Shown here piece by piece: positions 1-9,833 of a stretch of DNA of 64,000 bases. Both the position numbers and the translations under genes were made by a program. Position 1 is the stretch's first letter, and each line of letters begins with the position of its first letter. Source of the DNA: Pyronema omphalodes (Eukaryota; Ascomycota; Pezizomycetes; Pezizales; Pyronemataceae); NCBI GenBank assembly GCA_024516155.1, contig JAJJXM010000072.1:1-64000 (forward strand), written 5' to 3'. The notes below the pieces were generated by a model. The model saw only the letters and a program-made list of their open reading frames with translations. It searched no databases and had not been told where the DNA came from.

Positions 1-990
1 TGGCTCACTTCGTGGCCTGTGTGGATACGATGGGGCCAAAGGAACTGGCGGATGGATTCCTGAGGCATGTTGGTCAGGGCCCACGGACTTCCTAACGATA
101 TCGTCTCCGACCGCGGGTCTCTATTCACCTCGACGTTTTGGAAGCGAGTGATGGGGGCAATGGGGACGTCAAGGAAGCTCAGCACCGCATTCCACCCCGA
201 GACCGACGGACAGACCGAACGCACGAACGCCACCCTCGAACAGTACCTGCGGGCGTACTGCAATTACCAGCAGGACGACTGGGAAAAGCTACTCCCAATG
301 GCGGAGTTTTGCTATAACAACACTCAATCCGAGACAACAAAGGTAACCCCCTTTTTCGCGAATTACGGGTATCATCCGCGGTTCGCACGCAGCCTAGGAA
401 AGATAGAAGGAGGATTCCCGGAGGTGGCGGAATACGTCTCAGCCCTCACCAACCTCCACCGGGAACTACAGGCAGAAATCGGATATGCACAGGCTGCCCA
501 GGCAGAACAGGCAAATCGGAAGAGACACCCGGATCCCGTACTCAGGGAGGGGGATAGGGTGTGGTTGCGGAGGAAAAACGTGAAGACAACTCGCCCATCC
601 AGCAAGTTGGATTACAAGCTGATGGGACCATACACCATCCTCGAGCGCGTGGGGACAAGAGCGTATAAATTGGATCTCCCCGCCAGTGTGAAAATACACC
701 CCGTATTCCACATCTCATTGCTCGAGCTGGCTCAACCCACTCTTACACCGATCCCCGGGCACGTCCAACCTCCTCCCCCACCAATTGTTATTGAAGACGA
801 AGAGGAATGGGAAGTGGAGGAGATAGTTGATTCCCGCTATCATCGAAACAGACTCCAGTATCGTGTACGTTGGACGGGATTCCCTGATCCCGACCGAACT
901 TGGTACCCATCGGAGAACTTCACGAATTCCCCCGACGCTATCCGACGATTTCACACAACCTACCCAAGAAAACCGGCCCCAAGGTTGTAA
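1..990 (+). pseudogene. Ty3/Gypsy chromovirus pol, 3' part (integrase to chromodomain), copy A
   Basis: C-terminal part of a chromovirus polyprotein, cut by the window start. It would integrate element cDNA into chromatin. Visible parts in order: integrase core with IVSDRG (second catalytic Asp) and HPETDGQTER (catalytic Glu region), the GPY/F module (LMGPYTILERVG, then HPVFHISLLE), and a C-terminal chromodomain (WEVEEIVDSRY, YRVRWTGFP, TWYPSENF). Compared with the minus-strand copy at 4,370-8,662, one extra T at about 70/71 shifts the frame, so this copy could not make an intact integrase even if complete upstream. The stop at 988-990 is followed after 6 nt by the ATG of the third ORF. Identity to the minus-strand copy is very high apart from scattered substitutions. 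Confidence 0.93.
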
Positions 991-996
991 AAAACC

Positions 997-1934
997 ATGG
1001 CTAGCCCAATAAACCCCGAGAACGACCAACACTCCGGCGGCTGGTACCGCCAGGATGCCCCACCACCGACAACCACGTATCCCCCACACGATGCCCAACA
1101 CTGGACCTTTTGTTACGACGACTACTGCGCCACACATCGACAATCGAAAGAAAACTACAACTATTTTCCAACCGCTGGGCAGGAAGGAACCAACGAATGC
1201 AACTGCGGACGGACGCACGATCCCGAGTTAGAGGCTGTGATCCGGAGGAAACATCTGGACGTTCGAAAGGCCTGTCGGGCCTGGCAGCGAGGAAAGAGGG
1301 TCTGCTACGACTGTGGGTTTCTGGTTAACATGGACGGCCATGAAGCCAGATGCGGCGCCACAGGGCCTGCCCGCTCCTCGACAGCTCCCGCTCCGACACC
1401 GAACGAACCGACCCCCGTCCCGGAGAAAGACCAGCAACACCCCAACGGGGAACAGCCACCAACAGCACCCGAGCTGGCCTCGGAAACCTCGAGCGAGACT
1501 TTGATGGAGAAGAGGTACGTCCCCGTCTACCTCATGTCTCCGAACAGGGACCCCGAACGACTCGCAATAAACCTCTCTTTCTACGGACCACCACTGGAAA
1601 GGAAGAAGTGCCACCGCCGACTCACACCCCACCGCCATTCGAGGGGTCCTCGTTGCCAGAGCACTCCAGCACTGGTTTCGGAGGAGACTCTCCCCGCCGC
1701 CAACGACTATCCGGCAGATGCCGCCGCCAGAACCGCAATCGCCGTCGGCAGCGACAACCCCGACCTCGTACCCATGGGGAACCCCAGACAAGCCTCGTCG
1801 GAGTCTCGGCCTGGAGGGGGGAGCTACTGTCACGAACCGCTAGGGATGTGCTTCTGGGAGGGATTGTGACCACAGCTGGGCTGTGGTTCGTGGGTGTGAC
1901 GCTGGGGATGGCATACGTCACAGTTAGGGTTTAA
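997..1934 (+). pseudogene. Third ORF of the Gypsy element (Cys/His-rich, C-terminal TM), copy A, frameshifted
   Basis: ORF downstream of pol, in the position an env gene would take; function unknown. The N-terminal third is Cys/His-rich: FCYDDYCATH, ECNCGRTHD and a C-x2-C-x8-H-x3-C zinc-knuckle-like motif (CYDCGFLVNMDGHEARC). A Pro/Ser/Thr-rich middle and an Arg-rich stretch follow. The C-terminus is hydrophobic (LLGGIVTTAGLWFVGVTL), typical of one membrane-spanning helix. Relative to copy C one C is missing near 1592, so the first frame runs on to 1869 while the true C-terminus lies in another frame ending at 1934. The last ~35 codons lie inside the LTR, which starts at 1828. No signal peptide is seen, so a tail-anchored protein is more likely than a classical envelope. 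Confidence 0.7.
1813..1823 (+). other. Polypurine tract of copy A
   Basis: Eleven-base pure purine run (GGAGGGGGGAG) ending 4 nt before the LTR start. This is the usual position for plus-strand DNA priming in LTR retrotransposons. Copy C carries GGAGGCGGGAG at the matching place (3,537-3,547, minus strand), interrupted by a C. Confidence 0.75.
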
Positions 1935-2036
1935 GCGAAGAGGTGGAGCTAGGGCTAGGCGAGAGGAGTTAGGGTTAAGCGAGGACAAGGGGGTAAGTGC
2001 GGGGTGGAACGAGGAGGGTTTCCTCGAGGTTTGGAA

Positions 2037-2135
2037 TATGTTTTGCTTATGTTTTGTATTGTGTTTTGCTTATGTTTTGTATTATGTTTTGCTTATGTTT
2101 TGTATTATGTTTTGGTTTATGTTTGTATTGTGTTT
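2037..2135 (+). repeat. ~23-bp tandem repeat inside the LTR
   Basis: Three to four head-to-tail copies of a T-rich unit (core TTTTGCTTATGTTTTGTATT) in the upstream part of the LTR. The same array is present in the LTRs at 3,220-3,330 and 10,265-10,370 (minus). It produces a spurious Phe/Cys/Leu-rich open frame. Confidence 0.85.
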
Positions 2136-2239
2136 TAGTTAGGTTTTGGGAGTCACAGTGGAGCGAAGGGTGTCTCATGATGGATGGAATATCTGCGGGT
2201 CAGATAAGTTGGGAAATCACATGAGCACAGGGACAAAGG

Positions 2240-2284
2240 TATATAAGGGGACATTTGTATTTCATTAGTCTAGTACGCAATCAA
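2240..2284 (+). promoter_or_regulatory. LTR promoter: TATA box and inferred transcript start with self-priming arm
   Basis: TATATAAG at 2240-2247. Thirty-five nt downstream is ACGCAATCAA (2275-2284), at the distance expected for transcription start. These ten bases are exactly complementary to the primer-binding position at 2574-2583. The same layout occurs in copy C and in the diverged element E. The start site is inferred, not mapped. Confidence 0.7.
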
Positions 2285-2572
2285 TTATCTATCTACACAA
2301 TCTATCTACACACTGCAGTTCTATCATCTAAACCGTGACCGAAAACCCAGCCCATCCCAACATACTTACCCATCCCAAATACCTACCTATCCTCCCACCC
2401 AGATCCCCATCCGACGATCCTATCAGAGGCAACGCTGCAGGGACATCCTGTGTACGAGGTAAGTACTGCCTGAGCCCGTGACTAACCCACCTAGAAGTCC
2501 AGAGCCGAACCCGATTGCATAGCAATCCGACGGTTGTATCGCCTGTCGACCGTGTGTAGCCGGATTCTGACA

Positions 2573-2814
2573 TTTGATTGCGTCCTCCGAACGACACCCG
2601 ATACAACTAAGGAAGCACGAAGGGCGTCAACCACAACTAAGAAAAATAAGAAACAACCACTACCGTGGATCCGTTCCGATTGCAGGAGCTGAGCGAGGTT
2701 ATCGAGAGGGAAGCCACCGGTCCAGCGAGCCCAGTAACCCCCGAACACCGATCCCGCCCACAGACTCCGGATTCACCGGGACCAGTACAGATTCCCGAGG
2801 ACATAGCATCCATA
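2573..2814 (+). mobile_element. Leader and start of gag of a second plus-strand Gypsy unit (B), truncated
   Basis: Internal 5' sequence directly continuing the LTR of copy A. It encodes the Gag leader region (TGPASPVTPE, SRPQTPDSPG) also found at 9,592-9,741 on the minus strand. It stops at 2814, one codon before the first gag ATG, and is joined to the 3' LTR of copy C lacking its last 27 bp. The join has essentially no microhomology (one A) and is not a simple insertion. Confidence 0.85.
2574..2583 (+). other. Primer-binding position (self-priming type)
   Basis: TTGATTGCGT, one nt after the LTR end. I do not recognise a tRNA 3'-end complement here. The sequence is instead the exact reverse complement of the inferred mRNA 5' end, as in Tf1-type self-primed elements. 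Confidence 0.7.
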
Positions 2815-3532
2815 CAGGCGATAAAACCGTCGGATTGCTATGCAATCGGGTTCGGCTCTGGACTTCTAGGTGAGTTAGTCACGGGCTCAGGCAGTACTTA
2901 CCTTGTACACAGGATGTCCCTGCAGCGTTGCCTCTGATAGGATCGTCGGATGGGGATCTGGGTGGGAGGATAGGTAGGTATTTGGGATGGGTAAGTATGT
3001 TGGGATGGGCTGGGTTTTCGGTCACGGTTTAGATGATAGAACTGCAGTGTCTAGATAGATTGTGTAGATAGATAATTGATTGCGTACTAGACTAATGAAA
3101 TACAAATGTCCCCGTATATACCTTTGTCCCTGTGCTCATGTGATTTCCCAACTTATCTGACCCGCAGATATTCCATCCATCATGAGACACCCTTCGCTCC
3201 ACTGTGACTCCCAAAACCTAACTAAAACACAATACAAACATAAACCAAAACATAATACAAAACATAAGCAAAACATAATACAAAACATAAGCAAAACACA
3301 ATACAAAACATAAGCAAAACATATTCCAAACCTCGAGGAAACCCTCCTCGTTCCACCCCGCACTTACCCCCTTGTCCTCGCTTAACCCTAACTCCTCTCG
3401 CCTAGCCCTAGCTCCACCTCTTCGCTTAAACCCTAACTGTGACGTATGCCATCCCCAGCGTCACACCCACGAACCACAGCCCAGTTGTGGTCACAATCCC
3501 TCCCAGAAGCATATCCCTAGCGGTTCGTGACA
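2815..3532 (-). repeat. 3' LTR of copy C, lacking its last 27 bp
   Basis: Homologous to 9,861-10,578 over its whole length. It starts (minus strand) at TGTCA at 3,532 and would end at TGACA, but is cut after CGCCTG at 2815. Confidence 0.9.
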
Positions 3533-4363
3533 GTAGCTCCCGCCTCCAGGCCGAGACTCCGACGAGGCTTGTCTGGGGTTCCCCATGGGTACGAGGTCGG
3601 GGGTGTCGCTGCCGACGGCGATTGCGGTTCTGGCGGCGGCATCTGCCGGATAGTCGTTGGCGGCGGGGAGAGTCTCCTCCGAAACCAGTGCTGGAGTGCT
3701 CTGGCAACGAGGACCCCTCGAATGGCGGTGGGGTGTGAGTCGGCGGTGGCACTTCTTCCTTTCCAGTGGGTGGTCCGTAGAAAGAGAGGTTTATTGCGAG
3801 TCGTTCGGGGTCCCTGTTCGGAGACATGAGGTAGACGGGGACGTACCTCTTCTCCATCAAAGTCTCGCTCGAGGTTTCCGAGGCCAGCTCGGGTGCTGTT
3901 GGTGGCTGTTCCCCGTTGGGGTGTTGCTGGTCTTTCTCCGGGACGGGGGTCGGTTCGTTCGGTGTCGGAGCGGGAGCTGTCGAGGAGCGGGCAGGCCCTG
4001 TGGCGCCGCATCTGGCTTCATGGCCGTCCATGTTAACCAGAAACCCACAGTCGTAGCAGACCCTCATTCCTCGCTGCCAGGCCCGACAGGCCTTTCGAAC
4101 GTCCAGATGTTTCCTCCGGATCACAGCCTCTAACTCGGGATCGTGCGTCCGTCCGCAGTTGCATTCGTTGGTTCCTTCCCGCCCAGCGGTTGGAAAAAAT
4201 TGTAGTTTTCTTTCGATTGTCGATGTGTGGCGCAGTAGTCGTCGTAACAAAAGGTCCAGTGTTGGGCATCGTGTGGGGGATACGTGGTTGTCGGTGGTGG
4301 GGCATCCTGGCGGTACCAGCCGCCGGAGTGTTGGTCGTTCTCGGGGTTTATTGGGCTAGCCAT
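3426..4363 (-). pseudogene. Third ORF of the Gypsy element, copy C, frameshifted
   Basis: Same ORF as at 997-1934. The start ATG (4,363) lies 6 nt after the pol stop. One base is lost near 4,193, just after the N-terminal FCYDDYCATHRQ region, so the frame runs out at 4,130. The remainder (C-x2-C-x8-H-x3-C motif, Pro-rich middle, Arg-rich stretch, C-terminal hydrophobic helix) is open in another frame down to 3,426. Copies A and C are broken at different places, so each shows the other's break to be recent and the intact ORF to be a single reading frame of roughly 310 codons. Function unknown. Confidence 0.7.
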
Positions 4364-4369
4364 GGTTTT

Positions 4370-7300
4370 TTACAACCTTGGGGCCGGTTTTCTTGGGTAG
4401 GTTGTGTGAAATCGTCGGATAGCGTCGGGGGAATTCGTGAAGTTCTCCGATGGGTACCAAGTTCGGTCGGGATCAGGGAATCCCGTCCAACGTACACGAT
4501 ACTGGAGTCTGTTTCGATGATAGCGGGAATCAACTATCTCCTCCACTTCCCATTCCTCTTCGTCTTCAATGACAATTGGTGGGGGAGGAGGTTGGACGTG
4601 CCCCGGGATCGGTGTAAGAGTGGGTTGAGCCAGCTCGAGCAATGAGATGTGGAATACGGGGTGTATTTTCACACTGGCGGGGAGATCCAATTTATACGCT
4701 CTTGTCCCTACGCGCTCGAGGATGGTGTATGGTCCCATCAGCTTGTAATCCAACTTGCTGGATGGGCGAGTTGTCTTCACGTTTTTCCTCCGCAACCACA
4801 CCCTATCCCCCTCCCTGAGTACGGGATCCGGGTGTCTCTTCCGATTTGCCTGTTCTGCCTGGGCAGCCTGTGCATATCCGATTTCTGCCTGTAGTTCCCG
4901 GTGGAGGTTGGTGAGGGCTGAGACGTGTTCCGCCACCTCCGGGAATCCTCCTTCTATCTTTCCTAGGCTGGGTGCGAACCGCGGATGATACCCGTAATTC
5001 GCGAAAAAGGGGGTTACCTGTGTTGTCTCGGATTGAGTGTTGTTATAGCAAAACTCCGCCATTGGGAGTAGCTTTTCCCAGTCGTCCTGCTGGTAATTGC
5101 AGTACGCCCGCAGGTACTGTTCGAGGGTGGCGTTCGTGCGTTCGGTCTGTCCGTCGGTCTCGGGGTGGAATGCGGTGCTGAGCTTCCTTGACGTCCCCAT
5201 TGCCCCCATCACTCGCTTCCAAAACGTCGAGGTGAATAGAGACCCGCGGTCGGAGACGATATCGTTAGGAAGTCCGTGGGCCCTGACCACATGCCTCAGG
5301 AATCCATCCGCCAGTTCCTTTGGCCCCATCGTATCCACACAGGCCACGAAGTGAGCCATCTTCGTGAACCGATCCACAATTACCCATAGGGCGTTGTTTC
5401 CTCCTCTTGACGGCAGTCCAGTGATAAAATCCATGGACACCGAATCCCACGGCCTCGATGGTGGCTGTAAGGGCTTCAGGAGCCCAAAAGGAGCGTGCCT
5501 AACTGGCTTAATCCTTTTGCAGGTATCGCAGTGGTCTACGTATCGGTTGACATATTGGCGTTGCTGAGGCCAATAATAATTCCTACTGATTAGCTCCAAG
5601 GTCCTCGCCCGCCCTGGGTGTCCCGCAACGAGTGCATCATGGTGGTCATGTAGGAGCCGTAGCCGCAACTCGTGGTCGTCTGGTACCCATATCAACCCCT
5701 CATACAGCAACAGCCCCTCCCGTTCTTCGCAAAGTCCCAATGCTACCTTCCCGTCTATCTTCTCCCCCGTTCGTAATTTCCTTAATATCTCCTGTATCTC
5801 CTGATCCTCCCTTGTTTTCTGTTGGATTTCTTTTAACAATTCCTCGTCGACCTGTATTTCCATGACCTCGGCAGAGTTGATCCGGAAGGTCTGCGGCGGC
5901 AAAAGAACTCGTTCCCTGTTCTGCCGGTGCTTCAGCTCCCCTTCCCAAGGAGAATCTCCTGATTCTCTCGATAGGATGTCGGGCTTTCCCGCCAGTTTGC
6001 CGGGTCGATACGTTATTGCGAAGTCGTAATTCGCCAACATTTCCGCCCACCTTGCCTGCCGTAGGTTTAGGTCTTTTTTTGTAGTCCAATATTCCAGATT
6101 TTTATGGTCCGTCAATATAGTAATCTTGTGCCGAGTATTCTTACAGTAGGTACCCCATTTATTTAGCCCTTCAACTATGGCGAGAAGTTCTTTATCGTGT
6201 ATATCGTAATTTAGTTCCGGGTCCTTCAGTTTGCGCGAGAAATATCCCAAGGGATGTAGAATGCCTTGGTCGTCCGGCTGCGAGCAGACTGCCCCGATGG
6301 CGTAATCCGACGCATCTGTCTCCAGGGTTAAGGGTTTTGTGGGGTCAAAATGTCGTAGGATAGGTTCAGAAATCATTGCCCGTTTCAGCTGTTCGAATGC
6401 TGATTTAGCCGCGTCGTCCCATTTCCATGTTACATCCTTCCTCGTCAGTTTTGTAAGAGGCGCCGTAATCTTGCTAAAATCCCGGATAAACCTCCTATAG
6501 AAGTTGGCGAACCCTATGAAACTCTGGATTCCCTTCACGTTTGTCGGTTCCCTCCATTCTGCCACTGCTCTTACCTTCTCCGGATCCATCCTTATCCCCG
6601 TTGGTGAGATGATATATCCCAAGTACTCCGTCTCCGTGGTGTGAAACTCGCATTTTGAGGCCTTGAGCCTCAACTTCACCTTATCCACCCGTTCCAAAAC
6701 CTTTCTCACATGTTGTTGGTGTTGATGCAGATCATCCGAGTAGATGAGGATGTCGTCGAGGTATGCCAGACAGAAGATGTCTAGTTAGTCGCTGAGGACC
6801 TCGTTCATCCATCTCTGAAAGGATGCTGGAGCGTTGGTAAGACCGAATGGCATGACCAAATATTCAAAAAGACCGTATTTCGTCCGAAAAGCGGTCTTCC
6901 ATTCGTCCCCCTTTGCGATTCGCAGGTTATGATAGGCGTCCCGTACGTCGAGTTTCGTGTATATCTTTGCGTTGGATAGTCGATCCAACGCTTCCCCTAT
7001 CAACGGGAGAGGTGTTCTATCTTTCACTGTGATCTCGTTAAGCCCCCGATAATCCACACAGAGTCTTAGTGTGCCATCCTTCTTCTTCACAAAATGAATC
7101 GGGGCCCCCGCCGGTGATGTCGAGCGGCGTATCCATCCCTTCTCCAGGCTTGTGTCCAAGTATTCTCTTAACGTCTTCAACCTTCCCTCGTCCAATGCTC
7201 GAAGGGGTTCGAATGGTGGAACCCCTCCCTTCACCAACGGAATCCGATGGTCGTGATGGCGATGTGGGGGTCGTCCCGACACTTCTTCCCTATCGAATAC

Positions 7301-8662
7301 ATGCAAGAAGTCGTGATATTCGACCGGAACAATGTCACTAGCCGAACGCGGGGTCGGTTCCTGCTGTTTGGCTGAACCCTGGGATACGGATTCCCGAACG
7401 GAGCCACACTGCTCGTCCTGTAGCGATCCCATGGCGGCGTAAGCGATCCAGTCAAAGTTTCCTTCCGATTCCTCCTCATCTTCCCCCTCTTCCTCGTTCC
7501 CATCGGCCTGCATTCGAAAAGGATCCTTTTCTGCACCATCCCGGATCCGTTTCCGTTCCTCCTTTACTTCTTCCCCTCCCTCGGGCTGCATTCGAAAAGG
7601 ATCGTTCTGTGCAGTTCCCCGGGTCCGTTTCCGTTCCTCCTTTTCTTCTTTCCCTTCGGGCTGCATTCGAAAAGGATCGTTTTGTGCAGTATCCCGGGAC
7701 TCTTTCCATTCCTCCTTTTTCCCGTCCTTTTCCTCAGTCTGCATTCGAAAAGGATCGTTTTGTTCGCTACCCTTGATCTCTTTTCGTTCCTCCTCCTCCT
7801 GGTCCTTCTCGACCCTTACTTGAAGAGGATCACTTTGTCCGTCTTCCCAGGTTCCTTGTAGCTCCTCTTCTTCTTCGTCCTTTTCCATGTCCTCCTCGAA
7901 CCCCCTTCGAAGAAGATCATCTTGTGCCCCGACTTGGACCCTTCCTTGTTGCTCCTCTTCCCCCTCTTTTTCCTGGTCCCTTCCGATCCTTCTTCGCCAC
8001 GGGGCCGCTTCTTGTTCCTTTTTCCTCGTTCTATTTCCCCAGGTTTCCTTCCTTTCTTCCCAGCTTGCTTCGCATATTCTTTCTTCCCTGGCTGCGGCCT
8101 GCGCAGTGTCCAGTCGATATTGCTGAATAGCGTCGTTTTCCGTTACCGTGGTCGCGTGAGGTGAGGTCGAGGTCCCTAGGCACCTCTTAGCGCAACGGGC
8201 CGAGTCGAACGTAACTCTTCCCTCGTTCCAGTCGATACTGGGGTTGTGCGTCCGGAGCCATGGAAGTCCCACAATGATAGGTGAGTTTCCAATCGTGATA
8301 CAATGCAGCCGAATATCCTCCTGATGGTTGTTGATCTGTAATCTTACCATAGCTTCGTGGGTGACTGGTCCACTAGATATCTCTCGTCCGTCCACTGCCA
8401 ACACCCTTCGTGGGACGTCCTTCTTCTTCAACGGTATCCCCACCCTTTCCGCATATTCCTTATCGATGAAGTTCTCCGTCGCTCCACAGTCCACCATGGC
8501 CGTTGTGGTGTGTTCTCGATTATCTTTTCCTTTTATTACTACTTTCAATATGATCTTTTCATCTCGCCGGTAGGGCCCTACGCTCGATATCATGTAGGCT
8601 GGTTCCGGATTGTCTGGTTCGGCGGAACTCTTCGTCCCCAGGAGTCCACCTTGTTCTTTTAC
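4370..8662 (-). pseudogene. pol: Gypsy pol (protease-RT-RNase H-integrase-chromodomain), one nonsense codon
   Basis: Polyprotein of about 1,430 codons in the -1 frame relative to gag. Domains on the minus strand: aspartic protease with [11 protein letters not shown] (~8,500-8,460); a long acidic linker (~8,150-7,370) with about five repeats of a unit containing DPFRMQ; reverse transcriptase with [30 protein letters not shown] and intact catalytic YLDD; RNase H (TLETDASDYAIGA, HDKELLAIVEG, ILTDHKNLEYW); integrase HHCC finger (HPGRARTLELISRNYYW, CDTCKRIK) and DDE core (SMDFITGLPS, IVSDRGSLF, HPETDGQTER); GPY/F; chromodomain at the C-terminus. A single TAA at 6,787-6,785, where element E has TAC (Tyr), splits an otherwise open frame just before YLDD. 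A chromodomain suggests targeting to modified histones (known for chromoviruses; inferred here). Confidence 0.93.
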
Positions 8663-8683
8663 TCCTGGGGATCCTCTTTTCCC
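8636..8683 (-). promoter_or_regulatory. -1 programmed ribosomal frameshift signal between gag and pol
   Basis: At the end of gag, in gag frame, is G GGA AAA (8,683-8,677). A 6-nt spacer follows, then a perfect 10-bp hairpin: CCCCAGGAGT (8,670-8,661) pairs with ACTCCTGGGG (8,645-8,636) around a 15-nt loop. The gag stop TAA starts at the stem's last 5' base. Pol continues in the -1 frame with no stop. The same layout with a compensatory base-pair change occurs in element E. Confidence 0.85.
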
Positions 8684-9591
8684 GCTCTTTCTTCGACTTG
8701 TTCCTCGTCGATGTTGGCTTCTGCCGCCCGGTACGTTCTTCGTTCCCCCATTGGTTTCTTGTGGGGGCATTTGGCGGCATAGTGGCCCGTTTTCCCGCAG
8801 TTGAAACACTCGTTGTTTTTTCGTCGTTTCTCTTCCTCGGTCCTATCCCTAGGCCTGCCCCTCCGAGTGGCATCCAGTTCCATCGGCTCGGGTTCCAAGA
8901 AGGTCGATCCCTGGTGGCCGTTCCTTGGATGGAAATTCTGGTACTGAGGCTCGAATCGGTTTCGTAGGGTCCGGAAATTGAACAGCCGGTTGTCCAATGC
9001 GATTGCTTTGTTTGCGAAATCGATTATCTTCGTCGGACGGGTCTCGAGGATGGCGAGTTGCCTTTGTACATCCACATGAAGTCCATCGCTGAACTGATCA
9101 ATGTAGATTTCATCGTTGTAACGCAGGTCCGCGATAATTCTCTGGAACTCGGCCCAATACGCTGCGGCGGACCGATTTCCCTGACGGACACTTTTGAATT
9201 TCCTCCTCGCCACTTCCCTTGAATCCGCCTCTCCAAACGCTCTCGAGACGGCAGTCTTGAATGCCTCCCAGGTGGTGTACGTGCTCCTCCCCCTTTCGAT
9301 GGAGGGCTCAATCCATGACCACGCATTTCCCCGACACCGCGAACTGGCGTAATTAACCTTTTTAATGTCACTGTCGAACCTGTTCGGTTCACAGTTGAAC
9401 TTCAGCTCGCACTGAGTCAGGAAAGCCCGAAGCTTCGTCCTCTCGCCGTGATAGAGTTCGGGATCCTCGACCTTGGGATTACTGGTCGGAGAGGGTCGAT
9501 AGGTGAGTTGTTGGAACAGTGGTTGAAGCTGCTCCTGGGTCATCACGACCGAAGGTGGCGTCATACCGCTCGTTCCCTGTTGAGAGGCCAT
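8659..9591 (-). CDS. gag: Gypsy Gag with CCHC zinc knuckle, copy C
   Basis: Structural capsid/nucleocapsid protein of copy C, 310 aa from the first in-frame ATG (9,591). Visible are the retrotransposon-gag core ([23 protein letters not shown]-like [40 protein letters not shown]) and a C-terminal CCHC knuckle ([14 protein letters not shown]). The frame also continues upstream of the ATG to about 9,741, with a stop codon seven codons further up but no ATG. This upstream part is conserved at amino-acid level with element E (TG.ASPVTPE, SRPQTP), so translation may begin earlier at a non-AUG codon. The frame appears intact. Gag-pol fusion is expected by -1 frameshifting at 8,683-8,677. Confidence 0.88.
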   Translation of the reverse strand: MASQQGTSGMTPPSVVMTQEQLQPLFQQLTYRPSPTSNPKVEDPELYHGERTKLRAFLTQCELKFNCEPNRFDSDIKKVNYASSRCRGNAWSWIEPSIERGRSTYTTWEAFKTAVSRAFGEADSREVARRKFKSVRQGNRSAAAYWAEFQRIIADLRYNDEIYIDQFSDGLHVDVQRQLAILETRPTKIIDFANKAIALDNRLFNFRTLRNRFEPQYQNFHPRNGHQGSTFLEPEPMELDATRRGRPRDRTEEEKRRKNNECFNCGKTGHYAAKCPHKKPMGERRTYRAAEANIDEEQVEERAGKEDPQE

Positions 9592-9822
9592 TATGGATGC
9601 TATGTCCTCGGGAATCTGTACTGGTCCCGGTGAATCCGGAGTCTGTGGGCGGGATCGGTGTTCGGGGGTTACTGGGCTCGCTGGACCGGTGGCTTCCCTT
9701 TCGATAACCTCGCTCAGCTCCTGCAATTGGAACGGATCCACGGTAGTGGTTGTTTCTTATTTTTCTCAGTTGTGGTTGAAGCCCTTCGTGCTTCCTTAGT
9801 TGTATCGGGTGTCGTTCGGAGG

Positions 9823-9832
9823 ACGCAATCAA
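9823..9832 (-). other. Primer-binding position of copy C (self-priming type)
   Basis: Minus-strand TTGATTGCGT one nt after the 5' LTR end, complementary to ACGCAATCAA at 10,131-10,122 in the same LTR. Confidence 0.7.
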
Positions 9833-9833
9833 A

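Larger units (their letters stand above)
1828..2572 (+). repeat. LTR of Gypsy copy A (745 bp, TGTCA...TGACA)
   Basis: The boundaries come from the match to the outer edge of copy C, whose 5' LTR (9,834-10,578) has the same length and abuts unrelated LINE sequence exactly at TGTCA. The ends form a 5-bp inverted repeat (TGTCA/TGACA), with a polypurine tract before and a primer-binding position after. The LTR carries the C-terminal codons of the third ORF (to 1934), TTAGGGTT-like motifs near 1922-1976, a ~23-bp tandem repeat rich in TTTTG at 2037-2135, and the promoter at 2240. It is followed by internal leader sequence rather than by a host flank, so it joins two tandem units. Confidence 0.9.

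Noticed and set aside
1997..2224. 75-codon Cys/Phe/Leu-rich frame inside the LTR, present in all three family LTRs (also 3,136-3,363 and 10,182-10,409)
   Set aside because: No ATG start and its composition comes from the 23-bp LTR tandem repeat. Identity among copies only reflects recent LTR duplication.
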